Shown here: positions 43,257-49,542 of the stretch, piece after piece
Position numbering within the stretch: position 1 is the first letter of the stretch
Layout of the letters: the number at the start of each line of letters is the position of its first letter
Source of the DNA: a virus
DNA length: 64,000 nt
Direction: 5' to 3' (one strand)
IMG/VR virus record: IMGVR_UViG_3300031718_000007
Location: 1 to 64,000 of that record
Program-made: the position numbers and the translations under genes
Notes under the pieces: generated by a model
Database searches by the model: none
What the model was told of the DNA's origin: nothing
What the model saw: only the letters and a program-made list of their open reading frames with translations

Positions 43257-43487
43257 TTACTCTGGCGTCACGGGCGGCCGCGGCATCTTCGTAAGATCGA
43301 AGCAGATCATGTCGGCCAGCACGACCGGCTTGTCGGCGATCTGCGGAAGAATAGCCTCGCGTTGCTTGGCCATGTCGGCTTGGCACGCCTCAATCGTGGC
43401 ATAGTGTCCTTTGTCGCCGGCAAGATCGTCGACAACGACAACCGGGCCATTAAGCCCGATCAGTACCAGCAGGAGCAGAACGTTCAT
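43257..43487 (-). CDS. Small exported or membrane protein
   Basis: 76 residues: hydrophobic N-terminus (MNVLLLLVLIGLNGPVVVV) and a soluble part with two Cys, CQADMAKQREAILPQ and MICFDL. GGAGG lies before the ATG. The gene overlaps its upstream neighbour by 38 bp and precedes the ClpP-like gene by 5 bp; they may work together in the periplasm. Confidence 0.6.
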   Translation of the reverse strand: MNVLLLLVLIGLNGPVVVVDDLAGDKGHYATIEACQADMAKQREAILPQIADKPVVLADMICFDLTKMPRPPVTPE

Positions 43488-43779
43488 GGGAGCCTCCCTC
43501 ATCATCATGGTCAGTGCGCGGCGTGCCATCGGCATGCCGGGTGATAGTCACGTTAGCCCACATGCCGAGGTCGCGCAACTGGCGAAAGATGTAGGTCTTG
43601 TCGGCGCCGGGCGGCAGCGAAACATCCAGCACGCCGGCGAACATCGCGAACGCGTTGCGCACAGCGGCCATCTGCTCGATCTGCTTCTCGGTGGGCTTGA
43701 GATACTCGAACGTAGAAGGATGCACCTGTGACATGGGGGTCCACTCTCCGGTTTTCAGGTTAAAGTGCCGCTGGAACAT
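43450..43779 (-). CDS. Acb2/Tad1-hairpin-like protein, candidate anti-CBASS sponge
   Basis: 109 residues. STFEYLKPTEKQIEQMAAVR, FAGVLDVSLPPGADKT and FRQLRDLGMWANVTI follow the pattern of the short helical-hairpin domain shared by Acb2 and Tad1 (PF24729), whose members bind cyclic nucleotides and block host CBASS or Thoeris signalling. Two helices and the MWAN motif are visible. GGGAGG precedes ATG 43779; ATG 43734 is possible. Recognised from memory of the family; ligand unknown. Confidence 0.6.
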   Translation of the reverse strand: MFQRHFNLKTGEWTPMSQVHPSTFEYLKPTEKQIEQMAAVRNAFAMFAGVLDVSLPPGADKTYIFRQLRDLGMWANVTITRHADGTPRTDHDDEGGSHERSAPAGTDRA

Positions 43780-43817
43780 TTCCGCCTCCCGCTTGCGCTC
43801 GACTGCGCAGTTCTGCG

Positions 43818-44075
43818 TTAGGACGGTGCTGTATAGCCGTTCACGTAAATGGTTGGCAACCCTTTTGTTGAACTCGACGCTGCCATGAACACCGGGATAG
43901 AATTCGTTTTATCTTTAGAGGCTTGCGAGGCAGTGACTTGCAGATACTCTTTCCAGTGCATCTTGGCGTCCGCCTGCTGCGACGCGCTCACGTTCACCGT
44001 GCGCAGGAAATGCGTCAGCTTCGCGTTGTACGCGATGATCCGGCAGGTGGGCCTATGGTCGACGGGTGTTGCCAT
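43818..44075 (-). CDS. Small unknown protein
   Basis: 85 residues (MATPVDHRPTCRIIAYNAKL...) with mixed strands and helices, HFLRTVNVSASQQADAKMHW in the middle. Weak ribosome site. No recognised family. Lies between the anti-CBASS-like gene and a cluster of membrane peptides. Confidence 0.45.
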   Translation of the reverse strand: MATPVDHRPTCRIIAYNAKLTHFLRTVNVSASQQADAKMHWKEYLQVTASQASKDKTNSIPVFMAASSSTKGLPTIYVNGYTAPS

Positions 44076-44104
44076 TGTGCTTGTCCAGGATGACAAGGTA
44101 ACAC

Positions 44105-44121
44105 GTTACAGTGAATGTAAC
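44105..44121. repeat. Dispersed inverted repeat, copy 11
   Basis: GTTACAGTGAATGTAAC, one arm perfect. It supplies the stop codon of the 53-residue membrane peptide gene that ends here. Confidence 0.7.
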
Positions 44122-44267
44122 GTTTCCATGAAGCGCCGGAACGTCCGCAGCGACTGAGCGGCGAACCAGCGGATTGGACACATATGCACAATGCCGCGCT
44201 CTTTGAGCACCCACCACACGGGCGCTGCAAGCACTACCGGCATGCCGGCCCACAGCCAGATGTTCAT
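44106..44267 (-). CDS. One-helix membrane peptide
   Basis: 53 residues starting MNIWLWAGMPVVLAAPVWWVL, one Trp-rich hydrophobic helix, then a basic tail (FAAQSLRTFRRFMETLH). GGGAGA lies about 10 nt upstream. Overlaps the upstream gene by 4 bp. Function unknown. Confidence 0.55.
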   Translation of the reverse strand: MNIWLWAGMPVVLAAPVWWVLKERGIVHMCPIRWFAAQSLRTFRRFMETLHSL

Positions 44268-44485
44268 AGCCCTGTCTCCCTGATCGGCTTATGCGCTTTC
44301 AAGGTATCATCGTATGCGGATACAAAGATGCCGGCCATCATGCGCATATCGAGATCAGTCAGTTCGTCCGCGGGTGCGACCATCAGCCAGCCGGCAGGGG
44401 TGTCGATCCGTGCCACCTTCAGACCTTGAGGGCTGGTGCCGCGCTCGATCGGCCATGTCTGCATGTCGCTGTCACGGGGCTGCAT
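44264..44485 (-). CDS. Small unknown soluble protein
   Basis: 73 residues with GLKVARIDTPAGWLMVAP and MMAGIFVSAYDDTLK. The ATG follows a weak site; ATG 44464 is an alternative. Between two membrane peptide genes. Confidence 0.5.
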   Translation of the reverse strand: MQPRDSDMQTWPIERGTSPQGLKVARIDTPAGWLMVAPADELTDLDMRMMAGIFVSAYDDTLKAHKPIRETGL

Positions 44486-44490
44486 GGGAT

Positions 44491-44646
44491 TTACTCGCAA
44501 TCGCAGATGCGCTCGTGACCTGTATACTCGCAATGCCGCGGAACGCAACCGGCGCCGTGCGACGGCGACGCGCCTATGATATAGAAGATTGCGCACCAGC
44601 CGACGATGGCCAGGATCAGGTAGAAGGGTTTCCGCCAGTCACGCAT
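44491..44646 (-). CDS. One-helix membrane peptide with Cys-rich tail
   Basis: 51 residues: MRDWRKPFYLILAIVGWC then a membrane helix and a tail with four Cys (GCVPRHCEYTG, ICDCE), which could form disulphides outside the cytoplasm. Preceded by GGAGA. Function unknown. Confidence 0.55.
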   Translation of the reverse strand: MRDWRKPFYLILAIVGWCAIFYIIGASPSHGAGCVPRHCEYTGHERICDCE

Positions 44647-44676
44647 CGGGGTCTCCGTTTTGAGCGTGTTACCGTT

Positions 44677-45258
44677 TTACGTGGGCCCTATTAGGCTTTC
44701 AACTGGTGCCACCTTTGCACCTTCCGCCCACGGCTGTCCACTCCTACGATACTGGTGAGACCGTTCCAAGAGAAATTCGACGGACAAACTGAACACTCCG
44801 CGGGCTCGAAGCTTGGCCGCGCGCTTTCGTAACGTGTGCGGCCCGCATTGAAGGGCCGCGGCGGCGGTAGCAGTTGATACTGGCGTGCCCTGCATGGTGT
44901 AGGTAAATAGACAGCTCTGTTTTGAGCGACGGTCGGTCGGGGTTATTGTGTTGAGCAGCTTTTCCCCGGCTTGGCGTTGCGCCCCCCTAATGTATGCTGC
45001 TTCAGCCTTCAGTAAGGCGTCACGGTCGGCCCCTGGGTATTCCTGCAGAATAATAAATTCCCAATCCACGGGATCAGTCATGGCATCCTTCATACGGGGG
45101 CTTTTGAATCCAATGCCAGACTGGGCGGCTACTTTCCATTCGGCCCAACGCTGTCGCAGATTTTTTGCTTGCCCGATGTAGACCTCGTCCGTCGGGATTT
45201 TTCGAAGCATGTACACGCCGGGGCCAGTCGGTGGTGCGGCCAATGTGAACCGATCCAT
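44677..45258 (-). CDS. GIY-YIG endonuclease with C-terminal HTH-like domain
   Basis: 193 residues. GPGVYMLRK and EVYIGQAKNLRQRW form the GIY-YIG core with Arg35/Arg37, and Glu follows in ILQEYPG. The C-terminal half (TPVSTATAAAALQCGPHTLRKRAAKL) looks like a helix-turn-helix of the NUMOD kind, as in free-standing homing nucleases. It probably nicks or cuts DNA at a specific site, perhaps spreading its own locus. Confidence 0.75.
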   Translation of the reverse strand: MDRFTLAAPPTGPGVYMLRKIPTDEVYIGQAKNLRQRWAEWKVAAQSGIGFKSPRMKDAMTDPVDWEFIILQEYPGADRDALLKAEAAYIRGAQRQAGEKLLNTITPTDRRSKQSCLFTYTMQGTPVSTATAAAALQCGPHTLRKRAAKLRARGVFSLSVEFLLERSHQYRRSGQPWAEGAKVAPVESLIGPT

Positions 45259-45423
45259 GGAACTGTTTTATGTTTTAGCGTGTTACCTTGTCAAGGATTT
45301 CCTAATTGACATTAAGGAAAGATGAATGAGCCTTTTTGGGGTCCTACAGATTTTCGGGACACGCTTGTTCCGCGCGCGGCCGGCACGCCTGTCCAGCCTG
45401 GGGTGGGAGGGCAAACGCCGAAA

Positions 45424-45535
45424 GCCCCGCACGGTCACCCGTGCAGGGCAAAAAGCTTAAAAGCTTTTTAGTCTAGCTAATCGGGGAGGGTGACCCTCCC
45501 AGATTAACGGGTGCGCTGCACGTGCAGCGCACCCG
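45424..45535. repeat. Array of four stacked palindromes
   Basis: Noncoding stretch with, in order: GCCCCGCACGG paired with CCGTGCAGGGC (45424-45449), AAAAAGCTT paired with AAGCTTTTT (45450-45469), GGGAGGG/CCCTCCC (45484-45500) and a perfect 28-bp palindrome (45508-45535). Read leftward, the first hairpin is followed by TTTCGG and could end transcription from the 45544 gene. The rest of 45259-45543 shows no gene. Confidence 0.6.
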
Positions 45536-45543
45536 AGCTAACA

Positions 45544-45807
45544 TCAAGCGGCCTTCGCGGCTTTCGCGGCATCCGTGATGGCATCGGCCGCAGCGTAGCA
45601 AGCTTCGACCGTTGCCTTGGCATCGAACACGCGGCGCCATTGCGAGGCGTAGAGCGAAACCGGGAAGCGCTGCAAACCGTAGATGCAGATAGTTCCGGTT
45701 TCGGCTTTGACTTTGACCGTAAGCTTGCCCTGCGGCGCGCTCTGAAGCTTGGCGACCAGTGCGCGAAGTTCGTCGGCAGTCATCTTTGATGTATCGATAG
45801 CAGACAT
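45544..45807 (-). CDS. Small unknown protein, first leftward gene of the control region
   Basis: 87 residues (MSAIDTSKMTADELRALVAK...) with TICIYGLQRFPVSLYASQWRRVFD and an Ala-rich C-terminal helix. GGAG lies 8 nt before this ATG. The frame stays open upstream to ATG 45957, where it would begin with a signal-like MKTFLGFYLLLAITVC and a Pro-rich linker, so a longer exported form is possible; that start has no ribosome site. Confidence 0.6.
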   Translation of the reverse strand: MSAIDTSKMTADELRALVAKLQSAPQGKLTVKVKAETGTICIYGLQRFPVSLYASQWRRVFDAKATVEACYAAADAITDAAKAAKAA

Positions 45808-45877
45808 GGGACTTGGCTCCGTTCGTTTCAGCACCGCACCATGCGGCGCTTGCTTCTGCGGCGGTGGCAGAAACCGC

Positions 45878-45894
45878 GTTTCAGTGCCTGTAAC
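45878..45894. repeat. Dispersed inverted repeat, copy 12
   Basis: GTTTCAGTGCCTGTAAC, one arm perfect, 70 bp upstream of ATG 45807, where it could act as a leftward operator; in the longer frame it encodes VTGTET. Confidence 0.65.
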
Positions 45895-45971
45895 GTGAAC
45901 GCTTGCAAAGCAAACCGTGATAGCGAGCAAAAGGTAAAACCCTAGGAATGTTTTCATAAGAACGCTAAAAA

Positions 45972-45986
45972 CCACAGATACTGTGG
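45972..45986. promoter_or_regulatory. Short perfect palindrome beside the control region
   Basis: CCACAG-ATA-CTGTGG, a 6-bp stem with a 3-nt centre, upstream of the leftward frame. Size and place suit a dimer operator. Confidence 0.4.
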
Positions 45987-46130
45987 CTAATTTATGGTGA
46001 GCCGTCACTACATTAAGGCGCTAAATGTCCTGTTAACCGACTTATTACCGTTTAAATGCCGGAGAAAATTTACGGTAATTAAGAAATCGTAACAGCTTGA
46101 TAACGCTAGAGAATTTTATACTTAATTTTT

Positions 46131-46413
46131 ATTACCTTAAAACCAGTCGATTTTGAACGTGTGAGATTAGGAAAATCAGTTTTACCTTGTGTAGTTACGT
46201 AGAACGCGTAGTTACGTAGTTACGCACGAGATCGGCAGGGGGTTTTCCGTTCCGTCACTACGTAACTACGCTAGGCGTTTGTATTTACGGCATTGGACTA
46301 TCTTCTTCTTATTTCTATATATTTAACGTAACTACGTAACTACGTAACTACAAAAGGGTTGACTAGCTATAGTTCTCATGCTAAAGATCGTCGCATTAAG
46401 GTTTTAAGGTAAT
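46131..46413. promoter_or_regulatory. AT-rich control region with nested inverted repeats (candidate origin)
   Basis: A perfect 14-bp inverted pair, ATTACCTTAAAACC (46131-46144) and its complement (46400-46413), bounds the region. Inside, GTAGTTACG units repeat on the left (46191-46202, 46207-46224) and their complements on the right (46258-46270, 46327-46351), all roughly symmetric about 46271. The flanking 46009-46130 is AT-rich and gene-free. Divergent transcription leaves it on both sides. Iterated sites, symmetry and AT-richness suggest a replication origin or master early operator. Confidence 0.6.
46359..46387 (+). promoter_or_regulatory. Sigma70-type early promoter
   Basis: TTGACT (46359-46364), a 17-nt spacer and TAAAGA (46382-46387), 45 bp before the first gene of the rightward operon, which has AGGAGG 5 nt before its ATG. 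The -35 is strong, the -10 moderate. Confidence 0.55.
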
Positions 46414-46431
46414 AAGGTACAGGAGGTTGCA

Positions 46432-46743
46432 ATGCCCCACCGTACAACTCCGCCCCTCACCCCGCGTGAAAGGATGCAACGCTACCATGCTAAGCACCCT
46501 GAAAAGAAAGAACAATTCCGGTTGGCAATGCGCGCCAAGCGAGCCGCAGAGCGGCAAAAGCGCGATGCCGAACGCCTCGCAATCCAATTACCAGACCAAA
46601 ACGAGCTACCTCCGGACGTTTTGGAGCGCATCGCGGCAATTACCAAGCGACCCAAAATTGTCACGGGTCTGGCACAGGATGATATTCCTACTAAGGCAGG
46701 CTGCGCAGCGCAAGCTGCGCAAATCCAAGGTAGCAAGGTATGA
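46432..46743 (+). CDS. First early protein, basic
   Basis: 103 residues, a Lys/Arg-rich helical N-terminal half (RERMQRYHAKHPEKKEQFRLAMRAKRAAERQKR) like small phage proteins with basic repeats, then a Pro/Ala-rich half. It is the promoter-proximal gene with the best ribosome site in the window, so it should be made early and abundantly. Probably binds nucleic acid or a host factor. Confidence 0.65.
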   Translation: MPHRTTPPLTPRERMQRYHAKHPEKKEQFRLAMRAKRAAERQKRDAERLAIQLPDQNELPPDVLERIAAITKRPKIVTGLAQDDIPTKAGCAAQAAQIQGSKV

Positions 46744-46826
46744 GGGTTTCGCGCGCGCGATGGCATATCCGTAGCTCGTATTGACCTGATATGGCTTGTA
46801 TGCGCTCCACCTTTATACCGCGGCGC

Positions 46827-46841
46827 GACCACCGCCGCAAA
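46827..46841 (+). repeat. GACCACCGCCGCAAA leader element, copy a
   Basis: Direct repeat 58-72 bp before an ATG that is preceded by AGGAGCC. Lies in the 155-bp space after the first early gene. Confidence 0.6.
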
Positions 46842-46898
46842 CGCGAGCGCCGACCGCACCGGCCGGTGCCGAGAGCCACAAACGCATAGGAGCCACCA

Positions 46899-47279
46899 AT
46901 GCGCACAGTGATTATCAAAGGCTCGATCTTCCGGGCCATGCTCGCCGCCAATCGCCGCAGCATCGTGCTGCACGATATCCAGGCGCATCCCAAGTTCAAC
47001 GAGGTCATCGCCCGCGTCGACAACGAGTGCTTGCCTGAGCTAGTCCAGTGGTTCACAGAGCCCCTGCCGCAGGATGAAAGTCAGCCAGCCCCAGCCGGTA
47101 CGCTGATGTTCTACAGCGAAACTCGCGACTTTGGCGCCAAGCCGGACTGCGAAGCACTCGATCGGCATGTGATCGAAGTCATACACGACGAGGTCAAGGA
47201 CGTTACATTCGCTGTAACGCCGACACCCTTCGAGCGCGTATGGTCGCAGACCGGCCAGCAAGCGCAGCGGAGGGCCTGA
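46899..47279 (+). CDS. Unknown early protein
   Basis: 126 residues (MRTVIIKGSIFRAMLAANRR...), mixed alpha/beta, with VIARVDNECLPELVQWF and a C-terminal Gln/Arg-rich end. AGGAGCC precedes the ATG. No family recognised. One dispersed inverted repeat near the 3' end. Confidence 0.6.
   Translation: MRTVIIKGSIFRAMLAANRRSIVLHDIQAHPKFNEVIARVDNECLPELVQWFTEPLPQDESQPAPAGTLMFYSETRDFGAKPDCEALDRHVIEVIHDEVKDVTFAVTPTPFERVWSQTGQQAQRRA
47202..47218. repeat. Dispersed inverted repeat, copy 13
   Basis: GTTACATTCGCTGTAAC, one arm perfect, encoding VTFAVT at residues about 102-107 of the unknown early protein. Confidence 0.7.
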
Positions 47280-47282
47280 GCC

Positions 47283-47516
47283 ATGAAAACGTTCAACGTG
47301 ACACTGACCCGGACTGCGTATGAGAACGTTGTTCTGGAAGTTAAGGCATCTAGCCTTGGGGCTGCTGAGGATAAGATCAACCAAGTGTTGGACGGGCCTA
47401 CTCGGGTGAGCATTGACACGCTGTGCGAACTGCGTGGCGTGCGATACCTGACCACGGACTTAAATGGCGATGACGAGAGTTCATGGGAAATTCTAGACAC
47501 TGAGGAAGCACCATGA
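47283..47516 (+). CDS. Small alpha/beta early protein
   Basis: 77 residues, MKTFNVTLTRTAYENVVLEVKA then SSLGAAEDKINQVLD and an acidic end. The opening strand plus helix resembles small single-domain phage proteins. Stop overlaps the next ATG (ATGA). Confidence 0.6.
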   Translation: MKTFNVTLTRTAYENVVLEVKASSLGAAEDKINQVLDGPTRVSIDTLCELRGVRYLTTDLNGDDESSWEILDTEEAP

Positions 47517-47701
47517 GCCCGAGAGCATACCGAGACGCAAACGGCGAATGGGCTTGGGAAAACGAACCACGCCCAAAAACGATGGATGAGTTTATCCAGC
47601 GTGAAATGGAGCACCGTCAGTGGGCTGGCTGGTATCGCCTTATCAGCGAACACATGACGCGTTTTCGTGAAGCGCTGTGCTTTGCGGAGAACGAGCTATG
47701 A
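47513..47701 (+). CDS. Small Trp-rich acidic protein
   Basis: 62 residues with NGEWAWENEPRPKTMDEFI and QREMEHRQWAGWYRLISEH, largely helical. Coupled at both ends by 4-bp overlaps. Unknown function. Confidence 0.6.
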   Translation: MSPRAYRDANGEWAWENEPRPKTMDEFIQREMEHRQWAGWYRLISEHMTRFREALCFAENEL

Positions 47702-47847
47702 CATACGCGATCATCGTAGCCGCGTTGCTGTTCGCCTATGCGTTTGCGTTCATGCGCGGATACAAGCGCGGCTACGAGTTCGCACGTTCGCTGGTCGGCA
47801 GAGACAAGCTGCCGCCTTACGACAAGCTGCATGAGGAACTGCCATGA
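47698..47847 (+). CDS. One-helix membrane peptide
   Basis: 49 residues: MTYAIIVAALLFAYAFAFM membrane helix, then a basic segment (RGYKRGYEFARSL) and a polar tail. ATGA overlaps on both sides. Confidence 0.6.
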   Translation: MTYAIIVAALLFAYAFAFMRGYKRGYEFARSLVGRDKLPPYDKLHEELP

Positions 47848-48041
47848 CAACGTTGCAAGGGTTCAAGGCTGCACTCAAGCACCATGATGTGTGCGAAGCG
47901 GGCAAGCATTGGGGCAGCGAAACTGCGGTGAGGCGCGCGCTGTTTGCGGCATGGTGGTACATCGAAAACGTGCCGGCAGACGATAAGTCCAATGAGCGGA
48001 TATTCTTCAAAGTTCGTGAGCTAACGAGGAACGCGCTATGA
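47844..48041 (+). CDS. Small unknown protein
   Basis: 65 residues (MTTLQGFKAALKHHDVCEAGKH...), helical with FAAWWYIENVP. Part of the chain of overlapping early genes. Confidence 0.6.
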   Translation: MTTLQGFKAALKHHDVCEAGKHWGSETAVRRALFAAWWYIENVPADDKSNERIFFKVRELTRNAL

Positions 48042-48187
48042 GCGACGAAGCGCTGTTAGAGCTAGCGTATATCGAACGCTGCGCGCTTGAAGCAATTCGC
48101 GCGAAGCAAGCGGCTGAGCAATATGGGGAAATCTTTGAAACGGCAACAGAGGACCGGAGCCATGACCACGCTTTACAAACTTACTAA
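48038..48187 (+). CDS. Small helical acidic protein
   Basis: 49 residues, MSDEALLELAYIERCALEAI then RAKQAAEQYGEIFE; a single amphipathic helical hairpin is likely. Overlaps the next gene by 26 bp. Confidence 0.5.
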   Translation: MSDEALLELAYIERCALEAIRAKQAAEQYGEIFETATEDRSHDHALQTY

Positions 48188-48782
48188 CTGCAAGCACCAA
48201 ACATACAATGGTTGCCAGTGGGGCGAGAACGTAACTCATATGGCCTCTGGCGGCGATATGCCGCTCTGCACAGAGAATTGGCTGCATGCCTATACGCATC
48301 CCGTACTTGCATTGCTTCTTAATCCTATCCATGCACGTACATATGAGCCAGTTTTGTGGATATGCGAGGGCAGGGTAGGGAAAACGGACCACGGCCTTAA
48401 AGTTGGCTGCACGTCGCTGACCACACTGCGCACCATGCCTTTGCCAGTGATCACGGCGGTAAACCGGATAGCGTTTGCCATTGGCTGTGCCGCTAACGTC
48501 TATCACAATTCGCACTGGACTAACTGGGCACGAAATTGGATTTTGAATAACGACCGCAATGCTTATGCTGCTGCTGATGCTGCTGATGCTGCTTATGCTG
48601 CTGATGCTGCTGCTTATGCTGCTGCTGATGCTGCTAATGCTGCTGCTTATGCTGATGCTGCTGCTTATGCTGCTGCTGATGCTGATGCTGCTAATGCTGC
48701 TGCTTATGCTGCTGCTGATGCTGCTTATGCTGCTGAGTTGCCTTTAGGCGCATTGGCAGAGTGGGCGATGACCATCAAATGA
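48162..48782 (+). CDS. Protein with Ala/Asp/Tyr repeat tail
   Basis: 206 residues. The N-terminal 130 contain MASGGDMPLCTENWLHAY, LALLLNPIH, GLKVGCTSLTT and PLPVITAVNRIAFAIGCA, a conserved-looking domain I have seen in phage and plasmid proteins of unknown role. Residues about 134-192 are repeats of A-A-Y-A-A-D units encoded by a GCTGCTTATGCTGCTGAT tract. GGAGCC precedes ATG 48162. The repeat could form an extended helix with a periodic Tyr/Asp face. Confidence 0.65.
   Translation: MTTLYKLTNCKHQTYNGCQWGENVTHMASGGDMPLCTENWLHAYTHPVLALLLNPIHARTYEPVLWICEGRVGKTDHGLKVGCTSLTTLRTMPLPVITAVNRIAFAIGCAANVYHNSHWTNWARNWILNNDRNAYAAADAADAAYAADAAAYAAADAANAAAYADAAAYAAADADAANAAAYAAADAAYAAELPLGALAEWAMTIK
48561..48735 (+). 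repeat. In-gene tandem tract of GCT/GAT/TAT codons
   Basis: About 58 codons drawn almost only from GCT, GAT, TAT and AAT. Such a uniform tract is prone to slippage in multiples of three or six and may vary in length among relatives. Confidence 0.8.
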
Positions 48783-48871
48783 TGCAGATTGAGATCATCG
48801 CTTGGATATCCGTTGCGCTGCTGGCGCTTGCGCTGGTAGCGATCACGTTTCTGCATGGAGTAGTGCTATGA
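48779..48871 (+). CDS. Very short one-helix membrane peptide
   Basis: 30 residues (MMQIEIIAWISVALLALALV...), starting in an ATGATG at the previous stop and ending in an ATGA with the next gene, which argues that it is translated. Confidence 0.5.
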   Translation: MMQIEIIAWISVALLALALVAITFLHGVVL

Positions 48872-49137
48872 GCAAGCTGCGCACTAATTTGCCCCCGCCC
48901 TGGGTGACGTTGAGCGACGAGCGGTCTCCCAACGCATGGTCACGGCGTACCTACGAAATGGTCGCTGAGGTCATTCGCAAGGTGCGAAGGTATGACGATG
49001 GCGAGGTTGAAGGCGCGGCGAGCGAGAATGAGCGCGTTAGGCTTATCGTCGCAAAGTTGTTTGCAGACCAGTTCGAAGCTGATAATGCTCAGTTCGATCG
49101 CTCACGCTTTCTGAAAGCATGCAACAATGCACGATGA
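48868..49137 (+). CDS. Unknown early protein
   Basis: 89 residues with PPPWVTLSDERSPNAWSRRT then a helical, charged part (VIRKVRRYDDGEVEGAASENERVRL cut here). ATG 48868 overlaps the upstream stop. Unknown function. Confidence 0.6.
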   Translation: MSKLRTNLPPPWVTLSDERSPNAWSRRTYEMVAEVIRKVRRYDDGEVEGAASENERVRLIVAKLFADQFEADNAQFDRSRFLKACNNAR

Positions 49138-49267
49138 TGACAGGGACGATGAGGATTACGTCCCGCATTTCTTTCCGGGTGATCCGATCGTGAGGATCAC
49201 GCGCTGGGATATCGCGCTGGCAGTAGCGATCCTGCTGTTCAGCGTGGTGTACTGCTCGCTGCAATAG
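49127..49267 (+). CDS. One-helix membrane peptide with acidic N-terminus
   Basis: 46 residues: MHDDDRDDEDYVPHFFPGDP then ITRWDIALAVAILLFSVVYC. Overlaps the upstream gene by 11 bp. Last gene of the first early block; two hairpins follow. Confidence 0.55.
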   Translation: MHDDDRDDEDYVPHFFPGDPIVRITRWDIALAVAILLFSVVYCSLQ

Positions 49268-49273
49268 GGCGAA

Positions 49274-49342
49274 GCATCACAGCAAAGTGATGCAACCGAA
49301 ATAGCTCTCTGGCGATAGCCCATTCAAGAGTGAGTGGGCTAT
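49274..49342 (+). promoter_or_regulatory. Two hairpins between early gene blocks
   Basis: GCATCAC/GTGATGC (49274-49293) and ATAGCCCA/TGGGCTAT (49315-49342). The second ends 4 nt before a GGAG site that serves ATG 49357. Could attenuate transcription or control translation of the next block. Confidence 0.5.
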
Positions 49343-49460
49343 TATGGAGAACTAAAATGACCGCCGCACAAAGAAAGATCGAGACAGGTTTGGAGCAATT
49401 CGCTCCACAGAGCGAGATAGAGTTGATGGAACGCGCTCTTACAAAGCTTAAGGCGCTTTC

Positions 49461-49480
49461 GACCACCGCCGCAAATGCGA
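49461..49480 (+). repeat. GACCACCGCCGCAAA leader element, copy b
   Basis: GACCACCGCCGCAAATGCGA, 63-82 bp before ATG 49543, with a dispersed inverted repeat between. Same order of parts as the leader at 46827. Confidence 0.65.
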
Positions 49481-49503
49481 CCGGCATCGCCGCGCCGCCG
49501 GAC

Positions 49504-49521
49504 GTTACAGGGCGCGGTAAC
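49504..49521. repeat. Dispersed inverted repeat, copy 14
   Basis: GTTACAGGGCGCGGTAAC, one arm perfect, 4-nt centre, 21 bp upstream of ATG 49543. Confidence 0.7.
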
Positions 49522-49542
49522 GTGAAACCGAAGGAGCCACAA

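Noticed and set aside
45259-46431. Possible lysogeny control region with a repressor gene
   Set aside because: The region has operator-like repeats but I see no CI-like or Cro-like protein and no integrase in the window.
48559-48747. Frame reading MLMLLLMLLMLL, apparently a membrane protein
   Set aside because: It is the out-of-frame reading of the GCT/GAT/TAT tract in the Ala/Asp/Tyr repeat gene.
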